A stretch of 64,000 bases of DNA, from NCBI GenBank assembly GCA_037892935.1, contig JAYXKI010000018.1:806001-870000 (forward strand), given 5' to 3'. The notes under the pieces were generated by a model. It saw nothing but the letters and a program-made list of their open reading frames with translations. It did no database searches and was not told where the DNA came from. Below, piece by piece: positions 34,555-45,676 of the stretch. Positions within the stretch are counted from its first letter, which is position 1. Each line of letters begins with the position of its first letter. This DNA is from Phlebopus portentosus. Taxonomy: Eukaryota; Basidiomycota; Agaricomycetes; Boletales; Boletinellaceae. Both the position numbers and the translations under genes were made by a program.

Positions 34555-35578
34555 ACACAGCATCAAACTGCCAAAGTACTATGGCAAGCGAAGCGAAGAT
34601 ATTGATCTGTGGGTCAGCCGATGTATTTCAAAGTTGGCACAGCATGGAGTCAAGAGCGAGGATGAGATTGCAAAGAGTCTATTTGCAGCACTCGAAGGTG
34701 ACAGCTACAATTGGTTTGCAGAGAAGCAGACCTTGACATCATTTGATGATAAAGGAAAGCTGAAACCAGTACCAGCCATAATCGATCCAAATGGAGGAGG
34801 AATGTTCACATCGTTGAAGCAGATGTTGGATTGGATGAGAGTCCGAGCAGGACATCCAATAGTTGAAGAACAGGAAGCGCTATTCCATCTTCTATGCATC
34901 CAGCAAAAAGGATCAAGTATCAGGGCATACAATGATGAATTTTGACGACTCAGAGCTAGAGCACCACCATCAATCGATGCTACTATGCTCAAGTACATCT
35001 ATGTCAAAGGACTAGATAATTGGGTCAAACGACGAGTCGAATCTGTACAACCTGACGCTTTCGAAAAGTACAAGCTGGAAGAATGGATGACATGGACGAG
35101 CAACTTAGCAGATGTGGATGCAAGACAGAAGCTGATTGGAAGTCAGACATACACCCCGAGATTCAAGACAAATGGGCAATCATCATTTCGACCACCAATT
35201 CAACAATTGAAACATGATCCAGATGCCATGGATGTAGATGCACTCCAAGGCTTGCTGAAGAAGAGAGCGAAATGCTACAACTGTGGAAAGATTGGACACT
35301 ACTCGAAGAATTGCAAGGCACCAAGGAAGCAAAAGGGTTCTTCCTTAGGACAGCCGAAGAAGAGAACAAATGGTCAGAAACAAAAGCCGATGACAGCACA
35401 AGCTGTGAATTTCAAGGAAACATGTCCCGACCCTTATTGTCGAAGGCCAGTCCACTATGATCACATAGCATGGGCTAGAGGAGACGAATCAGCAGGCTAC
35501 ACCTGCAAGCATGATGAAGAATACCGAAACAACTTCCAGAAATCCCTAGCAAGTAAAGAGCTACAGGGAAAAGACTAG
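34484..35578 (+). pseudogene. gag: Gypsy-2 Gag (one TGA)
   Basis: ATG 34484 (MSTTDQKVQILEMQLQ) to TAG 35576, with TGA at 34943 in a CGA position. A retrotransposon Gag core (LPKYYGKRSEDIDLWVSR) leads to a zinc knuckle CYNCGKIGHYSKNC (about 35272). A second cysteine/histidine cluster follows (CPDPYCRRPVHYDHIAW). The last codons before the stop contain the slippery heptamer GGGAAAA. Length is 364 codons. Confidence 0.85.
35566..35572 (+). promoter_or_regulatory. Candidate -1 frameshift site (GGGAAAA)
   Basis: G-GGA-AAA is in gag phase, one codon (GAC) before the TAG stop. A -1 slip leads into the pol frame (AGA at 35572). Confidence 0.6.
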
Positions 35579-38500
35579 AACCTCCATCGAACGAGACTGC
35601 GTGATGCGAGAGTACAAAGGGTAGCAAGAATGGTTTCAACAACTAGTGTTTCATACCTCCTGGGTTCAACCCCAGTGAAGCGATGTATAATAAGCGATTG
35701 CCAATACATGCATTGCATCCTCGATTACCTATTCGAGTGAAGGTTGGAACAAAGACCCTAGCAGTCCAAGCGTTAATCGATTCTGGAGCAACATGTAGTA
35801 CAATTCACCCTAACTTGGTATGACACCATAACCTATTCAAGAAGAGACTTGATCACCCTCGACCCCTGAATAACGCCGATGGAAGCCCTAACCAAGGAGG
35901 AGCAATCACACACGAGGTCTACTCATTAATCTTTGATGGACCTAAGCTGCAGCCACAAATGTTGGCAGTAGCAACTACAGGACAGGATCAAGTGATCCTA
36001 GGCATTGACTATTTGGCCAAAGTCAATCCAGAAATTGATTGGAAGAATCAAATATGGAATCGGAATGGTAATGCGATACCATTTGAGCTCAACATTATAC
36101 GAGCTATCAAGAAGCGAAAGTGCAGAAAGCGCAAGCGAAAGCGGCAAAGGAAAGACAAATCCGACAAGACAAGACCTAGGCATAACACGAAGCAACAGGC
36201 TCAGAACAGAGACAACTATCGACACTCTGGAGCACCAGGAATACTATTCGCACCATGGAGGGAAAGTAACAATGGAAACCCTCAAGAGACAAAGCCGCAA
36301 GCGAAACTGGAAAGCTGACCAGTAACACCGAAACCAGAACAGCCAAAGAAGGCAGACGAAGCAAAGAGTCCGAGCATGGAAAATATACCAGACTCTACAT
36401 CGAGACAATCATCAGAAGGAATGATTACAGTGCAATGATGAACAAGGCACATACCGAGAAGGATGATCCCAGCACGGCAATTGTACCAGACATCCGAAAA
36501 TGAAGTTACCGAAGTAACAGGCAAGCATAGCCGAGACGAACAGGAGGAAATAAATGACTATCCCAAGCGATGGAAGAAACAGCCACTACAAAGAAGGCAA
36601 CTACTACCACTGGTACAGAAGAAACCAGATGGTGAAGAAATCCAGCCAGTACCAAAGGAAAACCCTGGGATGACAACTAGTACACATCCACCAGAGGAAC
36701 GATATCATGACAGACGAATGGCAGGAACGAAACGAAATTGGACACCACGACCAATACCACTCAGAGAAGCAACTCCCACACCAAAGCGTACAAGATGGGC
36801 AGATGAGAATAGCGATATCGATATGCAAGATGAACAGGAGACAACAGAAGACACTCCTATGCATGATATAGAGCCACTAGACATTGAAAGGCTCAGAATG
36901 ACCGATCAACCAATTACCCTCACCAGAAAGGAAGAGCTCGCTGAAAAGCTAGAGCTAGACCTTAAATGAAATTGGTTACCAAGGAACCAAGTCTCACAAC
37001 CACTGAACAAAGCGAGTTCAGTATCACAGCAGTATTTGCAGCAGAAGGCAGCTGCAGAAGGATTACTCAGCACAGAGAAACGAGATTGGCGAAAACTCCT
37101 ACCAAAGCAAATTGCAGACTATGTAGACGTATTTGATCCAGACAGATCAAGGAGGTTACCCAAGCATACGAAATGGGATATGGCGATAAACCTCAAGGAA
37201 GGAGTACCATTACCAAAACCAAGGCCTATTATCAAGCTCACACGAGAAGAGCAGGCAACACTCAATGCCTATGTCCAGGAATTATTGGACAAAGGATGGA
37301 TCGAGAAGGTTCACCCACATGAACCATGTCCGGTAGCAGCACCAGTCTTCTTTGTTGGAAAGAAAGATGGAGGAGCACAAGCAGTAACTGATTACCGAGA
37401 CATTAACGACGCGACAGTATCAGATCCATACCCAATACCGATTATGAGCGTTCTACCAGAGAAACTGGAGAAAGGAAAATTCTTCTTTACCCTCGACATG
37501 CGATCAGGATACAACAACCTGAGAATTCGAGAAGGAGATGAATGGAAGGCAGCATTCCGAGTTGGCAATGCAGTCTACAAGCCGAAGGTCATGATGTTTG
37601 GAATGAAGAACTCACCTGCAGTATTCCAATGATTCATGAATGACAACTTCGAATATTGGCTCAGAACAGAGGAGGCACTAAACTACCTAGATGACCTCAT
37701 TGGCCAAGTGCAAACTGAAAAGGAGCACTGGACACTCCTCAGGGCAATTCTACAGAAATGCCGAGAACTCGACATCTATCTCAAAATCGAGAAATGTCAT
37801 TTCCTCCAAACCCAACTCGACTATCTGGGATTTGTAGTAGGAACGAAAGGCATCCAGATAGATCCTTACAAACTCAAAGCGATACAAGAATGGCCAATAC
37901 CAAAGACGAAACGACAGATCCGAAAGTTCCAAGGCTTTTGCAACTTCTACCGAAGATTTATCAGGAACTATGCCGATTTATACACACCTATTGGCAAACT
38001 TATCAAGAAGGATCACAAGTTCATTTGGACAGAAGCACAGGACAAAGCTTTTGAAAGTATTAAGAAAGCATTCAAAACCGAAGTGGCATTGGCAATGCCA
38101 AAACCAGACAGACCATATACATTGGAAACTGATGCATCCGATGTAGCGATTGGTGCAGTCTTACAACAAGAAGATGACCAAGGAGAACTGAGACCTTTAG
38201 GTTTCATGTCGAAGACACTATCAAGTGCTCAACGAAATTATCCGACGCATGACAAAGAGACGCTAGCAATCATGGAAGCACTCGGACATTGGAGACACTT
38301 ATTGGAAGGAACAAAGGAACCAATAACCATCCAAAGTGATCATGCAAACCTCCGATACTTCATGACAGCACAGAACCTAACTAGACATCAAGCAAGATGG
38401 GCACTAGAGTTATCACGATATAACTTCAAGATTCTCCATTGGCCAGGCAAGAAGAATCAGGCAGATGCACTATCACGACGAGCCGATTATATGCCAGAGG

Positions 38501-38919
38501 ACAAGGATAACTTAGGTGTTACCTTGCTACCACCCGATATGATCGAGCAACAGACATTGCGATGAACCGAGATCAATGGTCTATACAGGCTAGAAACAGA
38601 AATGGTCACCATCTCTAATCCAATCATCAGAACGATCAAGAGACACTACAATACTGAGGAGGCCAAGAAGGAAATATTGGCGATCAAGAAGAGCAACAGC
38701 TATAGTTACAGGAATGGCTTGCACTATGTAACCAATGCATTATATGTCCCGCCGTCTGCCAACCTAAAAGCATTGCTAATCTGAAGGCGCCATGACCACA
38801 AGCTCGCAGGCCACCCAGGAGCAGAAAAGACCATAGAACTTGTAAAGCGATCATACTATTGGCCGAAGATGGAAGAGATGATCCGAGAATATATCTCATC
38901 CTGTGACATATGTCAACAT
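35572..38919 (+). pseudogene. pol: Gypsy-2 pol: protease, RT, RNase H, integrase N-terminus
   Basis: A single frame, -1 to gag. Protease core ALIDSGATCSTIHPNLV is at about 35773. A long charged linker precedes RT (MDNDFEYW...YLDDLIGQV, near 37684), RNase H (ETDASDVAIGAVL) and the integrase HHCC finger (HDHKLAGHPGAEKTIEL...CDICQH). Stops: TGA at 35602, 35821, 36316, 36436, 36439, 36967, 37630, 38563 and 38782; TAG at 35644. Nearly all fit CGA-to-TGA. Gypsy-3 interrupts right after the zinc finger. Confidence 0.9.
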
Positions 38920-41900
38920 TGTAGTGCGCTGCACTAACCTGTACCGGTCCAGCGGCACAGGTCTGTAAGGGCTGTACTCCCCTATGCCATACCCAGGACA
39001 CCTCGTGTACTATTGTCAGCAAACCAGCCTTCACCGCCGTTACCCATAATACAGCCTGCTCAGCGGCCGCCAGACCTTCGGCGGCCTAGGAACAGCACCC
39101 ACGCTGCTGCCACCACCGACCATACGAACCGGCGGCGACGCCTCCACTCCTATCTTATGATCACCTTGTCCCCCCTTCGACCAAATCCTAGTTCCCCTTC
39201 TCCAGCCTCTCTCAAGAACGGTTCCGCCGAATCCAGTGACTCCGGGCTTCGGAAATGCTCGCACGGCGGCCGGACACGCTGCGGTGGATGTATATCGTGC
39301 CATCGCGGAGGTGTATGCCCGCCGCTGTAGTGCGCCGCACTAACCTGTACCGGTCCAGCGGCACAGGCCTGTAAGGGCGGTACTCCCCTATGCCATACCC
39401 AGGACACCCCGCGTACTATTGTCAGCAAACCAGCCTTCGCCGCCGTTACCCATAATACAGCCTGCTCAGCGGCCGCCGGACCTTCGGCGGCCTAGGAACA
39501 GCACCCACGCCGCCGCCGCCGCCGACCATACGAACCGGCGGCGACGCTTCCACTCCTATCTTATGATCACCTTGTCCTCCCTTCGACCAAATCCTAGTTC
39601 CCCTTCTCCAGCCTCTCTCAAGAACGGTTCCGCCAAATCCGGTGACTCCGGGCTTCGGAAGTGCTTGCACGGCGGCCGAACACGCTGCGGCAGATGTATA
39701 TCGCGCCATCGCGGAGGTGTATGCCCGCCGCCGCGCCGGCTGCGTGAACGATAGCCAATCTCAGGTCCATTTCGTTGATTGTTTCATATTCTTATCATCC
39801 CACATTGTACGCCGAGCGCGGTAGCGCGCCCGGCGGCCGTCCGTATATTCCCCCTTTTAGTTTTATTCAACCCCTTGGCGTTTCAGATCCATATAGAGCG
39901 CGCCCTGACCGATCCGAACGGCCCCGACATTCGACACGACGTACCAGCACTCCGCCGTTCCGATTGGGGCGCCCCTAGGTCTTGGTGGCTTGGCAGCGCA
40001 TCTCGGCGGCGGCCCCCGCCGTCGCGGCGCGCCTGTCATGCCTCGCCGCCCGCGGCTTTAAGTGATATTTCTTATCAAGGACTCATAGTATATATAGAGA
40101 GGATGTATCTATCCTAAAAAGTAGCAGATATACACTCTAGAACGCAGCTACCAGAGACCAACCACAAGTAAAGAAGCCTCCTTCAAGAAACCAGTATATA
40201 CAGAGAACCAGACAGCCAGATCGGGCGAACTCCCGGTCACGTGCCCTCGCCGATCCCGTCCTGACGGCGTGGCCCCAGATCTCACAGGATAGAAGCCGCC
40301 GAGCTCATTCGCCGCCCTGGTCGTCTCCCCTCTGCGCAGCTGTCACTCGTCTAGTAACCGCTCCGGGGACTTCCCACTCATATCTGCATCGCCGTCCCTC
40401 TCTCTCTAGCCTCCGCCGCCGCTCGGCCCCTGAACATTTGTGATTCTTCCTCAACGCCTCGACGCAGCCGTCACTCTTCTAGGCATCTGTTATACTTCGT
40501 CGACGCCTCGACGCAGCTGTCACTCTTCTTGTGTTCACCGCTACCGTCGGCGCCGGCGCCCCTTCTCGACTGAGTCCAGTCTCCCACTTCTCGCCGCCTC
40601 CGCGTCGTTCCACCGCCAACACTACTCCCCTTTTAAGTGGTGTCGACTCTCTCTCTCCCGCATCTCCTCTGTGTCGTTCCGACGTCATCTCCCCGACTAC
40701 CAGGCGGAATTGCACTGGTGCGAACCTCCGCCGGCCCCGCACCCAGTCCGCCGCTGCGACCCCTTCGCCGGTTCAGTCGGACTCGGCGATCCCTATACAG
40801 TCGCCGAGGCCCGGATCGCCGCGGCGAGTTATTCGAAGGCGCGGCGGATCTGCCCTAACGGCCAGACCCTTGTACATCTGAGCTGAGTGTCGCTTCTGAA
40901 AGCCTGTAGGTAGTCTGTAGATCTGGTAGGACCTCCCCTTTTTCCTCTCGACACCTTTGACATCACCTCCCTGTGGTCGAACGCCGCCGCCGCCGCCTTT
41001 GTCCCTATCTAGGAGAGTCTGATAGTCTACACCGCCGCGCCGGCTGGGTGAACGATAGCCACTCTCAGGTCCATTTCGTTGATTGTTTCATATTCTTATC
41101 ATCCCACATTGTACGCCGAGCGCGGTAGCACGCCCGGCGGCCGTCCGTATATTCCCCCTTTAGTTTTATTCGACCCCTTGGCGTTTCAGATTCATATAGA
41201 GCATGCCCTGACCGATCCGAACGGCCCCGACGTTCAACACGACGTACCAGCACTCCGCCGTTCCGATTGGGGCGCCCCTAGGTCTTGGTGGCTTGGCGGC
41301 GCATCTCGGCGGTGGCCCCCACCGTCGCGGCGCGCCTGTCACGCCTCGCTGCCCGCCGCTTTAAGTGATATTTCTTATCAAGGACTCATAGTATATATAG
41401 AGAGCATGTATCTATCCTAAAAAGCAGCAGATATACACTCTAGAACGCAGCTACCAGAGACCAACCACAAGTAAAGAAGCCTCCTTCAAGAAACCAGTAT
41501 ATACAGAGAACCAGACAGCCGGATCGGGGGAACTCCCGGTCACATGCCCTCACCGATCCCGTCCTGACGGCGTGGCCCCCGATCTCACAGGATAGAAGCC
41601 GCTGTCACTCATCTAGCAATCGCTCCGGGGACTTCCCACTTATATCTGCATTGCCATCCCTCTCTCTCTAGCCTCCGCCGCCGCTTGGTCCTGAGCATTT
41701 GGGATTCCTCCTCCACGTCCCGACGCAGCCGTCACTCCTCTAGTAATCAATCCCGCGGTCTTCGATTTCTCCCTGCGCCTGAGGCCCCTTTTGTGTTTCG
41801 TCGCCGCCGCTCGGTTCAGATCGTTTGTGATTCTTCCTCAACGCCTCGACGCAGCCGTCACTCTTCTAGGCATCTGTTATACTTCCTCGACGTCTCGACG

Positions 41901-42417
41901 CAGCTGTCACTCTTCTTGTGTTCGCCGCTACCGTCGGCGCCGGCGCCCCTTTTCGACTGAATCCAGTCTCCCACTTCTCGCCGCCTCCGCGTTGTTCCAC
42001 CGCCGACACTACTACCCTTTCAAGTGGTGTCGACGCTCTCTCTCCCGCATCTTCTCTGTGTTGTTCCGACGTCATCTTCCCGACTACCAGGTGGAATTGC
42101 ACTGGTGCGAACCTCTGCCGGCACTGCATCCAGTCCGCCGCTGCGACCCCTTCGCCAGTTCAGTTGGACTCGGCGATCCCTATACAGCCGTCGAGGCCCG
42201 GATCGCCGCGGCGAGTTATTCGAAGGCGCGGTGGATCTGCCTAACGGCCAGATCCTTGTGCATCTGAGCTGAGTGTCGCTTCTGAAAGCCTGTAGGTAGT
42301 CTGTAGATCTGGTAGGACCTCTCCTTTTTCCTCTTGACACCTTTGACATTGCCTCCCTGTGGTCGAACGCCGCCGCCGCCGCCTTTGCCCCTATCTAGGA
42401 GAGTCTGATAGTCTATA
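38920..42417 (+). repeat. Gypsy-3 5' LTR with nested tandem duplications (~3.5 kb)
   Basis: Starts TGTAGTGCGC and ends TCTATA (a decayed TCTACA, as seen at 41031) just before the primer-binding site. A 406-bp unit occurs twice (38920-39325, 39326-39731), then a ~1.3-kb unit twice (39728-41031, 41032-42417). Each large unit has a TATATATAG box (about 40088 and 41392). Repeated proline-rich ORFs here are side effects of the duplication. Confidence 0.7.
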
Positions 42418-42420
42418 TTT

Positions 42421-42437
42421 TGGAGCCCACTGCGAGG
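42421..42437 (+). promoter_or_regulatory. Gypsy-3 primer-binding site
   Basis: TGGAGCCCACTGCGAGG lies 3 bases after the LTR end. Gypsy-4 has TGGAGCCCACGGCGAGG at the same place (53793), so the two elements likely use the same tRNA. I cannot name the tRNA. Confidence 0.75.
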
Positions 42438-42439
42438 GA

Positions 42440-43162
42440 GGTAAAAAGGTGTCGTTCCAACCGATCTCAGGCCCTTCCAAGGGCACGCGATACTCACTAA
42501 GGCTGCAAAGAAGGGCGGAAAACAGTCAAACAGCCTCAGCCACAACCGCCGGCCAACCATACCATTATTCCACACTCTTTACAAGAGGCCGAACAGAAGA
42601 ACCCCGTCCCACCGCACCCAGATCTCCATCCGCGCCGAACCGTCGACGCGCGTCCATCGCCGCAGATGACCCACCCACCCGGCATCCCAGAAGAGCATCT
42701 ATCACCCCTTTTACACGCAACCCACCACCTGGCAAAAGCGCAAGCACCGCCGCTGCACGCCCTATATCGCCTATAATTCCCCCTCGCTTCATCCATATTC
42801 CTAAAGACCTCCGCGAATCCGAAATTCACCCCAGTACTCACATTCGTGTCCCCGGCGGCATTGAGGACCTGTCAATATCCCTCCAGGAACCTCCAGCCAC
42901 CGGTCTCATCGAAACAGACCTCTTCTTCAACATAGACAACCCCCCAGATATCCACCGCCGCACCGGCCTACAGTTATACTCCGCCACAGAAGAACAGGAG
43001 GACGACGACCTTTACATCCCCGACTCCCTCGTACACGGCCACACAATCACCCCCGACTCTCCACTATCCCCCGTCGAAGAAGAGCAATCGGCGAGGCTCT
43101 CCCCACCCCCCCCCTCTTACGCCGCCGACCTCAGCTCAGAGGCCGCGGCTCTCCCCAATTGA
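42440..43162 (+). CDS. Gypsy-3 ORF upstream of gag, disordered basic/proline-rich protein
   Basis: An open frame from the primer-binding site to TGA at 43160, in a frame different from gag (ATG 43218). It contains basic and Ser/Pro-rich stretches (SKGTRYSLRLQRRAE, PNRRRASIA) and an acidic C-terminal half (EEQEDDDLYIPD, SPVEEEQSA). No ATG is evident at the beginning. High G+C makes long open frames easier by chance, so it may be noncoding leader or a Gag-like N-terminal extension. Gypsy-2 has an upstream ORF at the same place. Confidence 0.4.
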   Translation, partial: GKKVSFQPISGPSKGTRYSLRLQRRAENSQTASATTAGQPYHYSTLFTRGRTEEPRPTAPRSPSAPNRRRASIAADDPPTRHPRRASITPFTRNPPPGKSASTAAARPISPIIPPRFIHIPKDLRESEIHPSTHIRVPGGIEDLSISLQEPPATGLIETDLFFNIDNPPDIHRRTGLQLYSATEEQEDDDLYIPDSLVHGHTITPDSPLSPVEEEQSARLSPPPPSYAADLSSEAAALPN

Positions 43163-43217
43163 CAACGCCCAACCACCCACCCCCAGTACACCTCCTAAGT
43201 CGGCCTCGATACTAACA

Positions 43218-45674
43218 ATGACCAGCACCCATACTGGCATTCCCGCCGCGCCCCCCGCAGCCTCAGGATCGACCCCGCCGCCCCCCCAACAGCCGTCCCC
43301 CGCCACACCAGCCTATGCCGCACCAGCACCACCCCCCGCGGGCACCTTTCCCCCTCTTCCAGACCTCAGTGACCCAGATACCCATCCATTAAGTGGTCCC
43401 GACCCACCAGTGCTGGGAGCTACAATGCCCTACCCGGGAGACCGCCGCGCGCTGAAGTTCAATGCCTCCGGCGACCCCGCGGAAATCCCCATCTTCTTTA
43501 ACAGAGTCCGGCTATTTGGACGAAGCGCCGGCCTAACAGATGCACAAATGATCACTTGGGCAAGATGCTATGCCGACACTAAAGACGATCAGCTATCGTG
43601 CAAAAGGCCCAAAACAAGAGGAAACGACTTTATGGCATTCAAAGACGCTATCCTAAAGTACTACCCAAACGCTACGACCCAGTACACACTCGGCGACCTC
43701 CACAACCTTATTAACATAAGCCGCAACCAAATTATGCTGAACACCGCCGCCCTCAGCGAATACCATAGGAACTTTATCACCGTCTCCTCATATCTGATCG
43801 ACGCCGGCATGCTATCAGAGTTCGAACAGAAGCACATGTTCAGAGAAGGCCTCCACCCGACGCTAAACAGAGAGCTGGATCTTAATTTGCAGTTTGTCAA
43901 GCACGACCACCCTACCGGCGTGCTCTGGGACATCGACACGGTTGTAAGAGAACTAGAACACATCCTAACCGGCGGCCGCCTCACAACCGCTGACCAACCC
44001 CTGATGTATGCGGCGACAGCGGCCATGCCCACCTATACACAAGTTACGATGTACACGCCGCTGCCGCAACCCGGTGCGCCGGCCTACGGAGTCATCAACC
44101 AACCCCAGGTCAAGCAAGAAGAACCGTGGGTGTCCCTCCTAATCCAGGAAATGCGCGCCCTCCGTGAAGCCACCGAGAAGTCAAACCGCCGCGCTCCGCC
44201 GCCAACTGCAGGAGCCCCGCTGCAGCCCCGACAAGCCAGATTTAACGGAAAATGCGCCGTATGCGCCAGTGTAACGCACTCTACCCGCGACTGTCCCACC
44301 AAGATCTCCCTGATCCAGAGGGGAATCATGCTCGCCGACGCCAAAGGGTACTTATACCCCTCCAATGGCCGACTTCCTCAGGGAGAACCGGGGATGTCAG
44401 TACTGGACAGGATTAATAAGCTCTTCATGGAGAATCCAAACTACGCACCAGTCGGCGTCCAGCTCCCCATTCAGCCCGTATCCGACACGCCGCCAAGAAT
44501 TACTCCGCCGAGGCAGGATCCTACATATCAGGGACAACCACCGACTCAACAATCCATGTATCAGTCACACCCTCCATCACAGGAATCTATGTACCAGGGC
44601 CTCAACCGGGCACCGCCTCCCTTAGCCTACAATACCAATCCACCGAACGGCCTGCCGCCGCGAATCCAGGAATCGAACTACTTCGAGGCTATCACCCCAG
44701 AAGACCCCCCAGACAACGATGCCTGCAATGGAGTCGCACTCCTTTTTGAACAAGAAGAATCCACCGAACAACCGCAGAATGCCTTTGCCGCCGCCGGAAG
44801 ACGGCCAGGCCCCAGAGAAGTTTTCGACGGAATCGAAATCCCCACCAGAAAGCCGCCTCGAGACCCCAACCCGAAATGGGGAGATAACAGCAAGAAAGGG
44901 AAACCACCCGGACAACGCCCGGCCCCGCCGCCGACGCCCTCAGCACCGCACAGGGACGACGCAGCGGATCCGAAGCCACAATACCGAACCACCATACCAG
45001 CATACGATGATGCTGCGGTATCAAACGTTTTCGACAAGATTCTGGACTCGGAAGTCACCCTGCCGATCCGAAGCCTGCTTGCCGCCTCTCCCGAAATCAG
45101 AAAGAAGTGTAAAGAATTTGTCACGGGGCGCCGAGAACTAATTAGGGAAAATCCTGATCACGAGATGGCAATGTACACCTCAATCCCGAGGCCCACCTCG
45201 CCGGTCAACTTCGGTGATGAAGATCCATCCGTCGCCCCGCCAAACATCCCCCTCCACGAAATCGAGGTCTGGCTCGATGATAAATTCGAAGTAAAGGCCT
45301 TGCTCGACTCGGGGTCGACATTTATCGCTGTGCCAAAAGAGGTATGGAAGGACCTCGGCTCCCCGACGATAATGAGCTAAGCAATCACAGTAGAAACCGC
45401 CGACAGACAAACCTCACGCTCGGCGGGACTCATCCCTCACGTCAGACTCACCATAGGCGCCTTCTCTATTGTTGTCCAAGTCCAGGTCGTCGAAAAGGCC
45501 CCCTTTCAGTTACTATTAGGCCGGCCGTTTTTCGTACACACTAGGGCGCAGGTCATAGACGAGGCCGACGGTGAACAGACGCTATACCTTACTCATCCCG
45601 ATACGAATGAAACCATGTCAATCCCGACGATTCAGCGCGGCGCCGGGACAGAAAAACAGCGCCCCCCTAGATAA
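43218..45674 (+). pseudogene. gag: Gypsy-3 Gag-protease (one TAA)
   Basis: ATG 43218; frame to TAA 45672, with one internal TAA at 45378. Proline-rich N-terminus, Gag core from about 43430 (YPGDRRALKFNASGDPAEIP), zinc knuckle CAVCASVTHSTRDC (about 44263), a long disordered region, then an aspartic protease (VKALLDSGSTFIAV, D-S-G at about 45305; LLGRPFF further on). The protease is in the gag frame, unlike Gypsy-1 and -2. The final stop overlaps the pol ATG in TAATG. Confidence 0.85.
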
Positions 45675-45676
45675 TG
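45672..45676 (+). promoter_or_regulatory. TAATG stop-start overlap between gag and pol
   Basis: The gag-frame TAA (45672-45674) shares its last A with an ATG (45674-45676) that opens pol in the -1 frame. This is the arrangement used for coupled termination-reinitiation in some retroelements and viruses. A TAG at 45668 in the pol frame argues against a frameshift just upstream. Confidence 0.6.

Larger units (their letters stand above)
31591..38919 (+). mobile_element. Gypsy-2: Ty3/gypsy retrotransposon, 3' part displaced by Gypsy-3
   Basis: Order: 1567-bp 5' LTR with an internal ORF, coiled-coil ORF, gag with zinc knuckle, and pol in the -1 frame (protease, RT, RNase H, integrase zinc finger). 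It is cut at 38919 by Gypsy-3, so the rest of integrase and the 3' LTR lie outside the window. Fourteen nonsense codons were counted in the three frames, thirteen of them TGA. Confidence 0.92.

Noticed and set aside
39013..39754. Repeated Ser/Pro-rich ORFs (MSANQPSPPLPI type)
   Set aside because: They lie in the duplicated 406-bp LTR unit, with overlapping open frames on both strands, as expected from G+C-rich repeats.
40440..40886. 148-codon Arg/Ser-rich ORF and its relative at 41791-42267
   Set aside because: Both are in the duplicated LTR unit, several frames are open at once, and no domain is present.
45662..45668. CCCCCCT heptamer as frameshift site in Gypsy-3
   Set aside because: It is in phase, but a -1 slip gives TAG at once (45668-45670); the TAATG overlap explains pol expression better.
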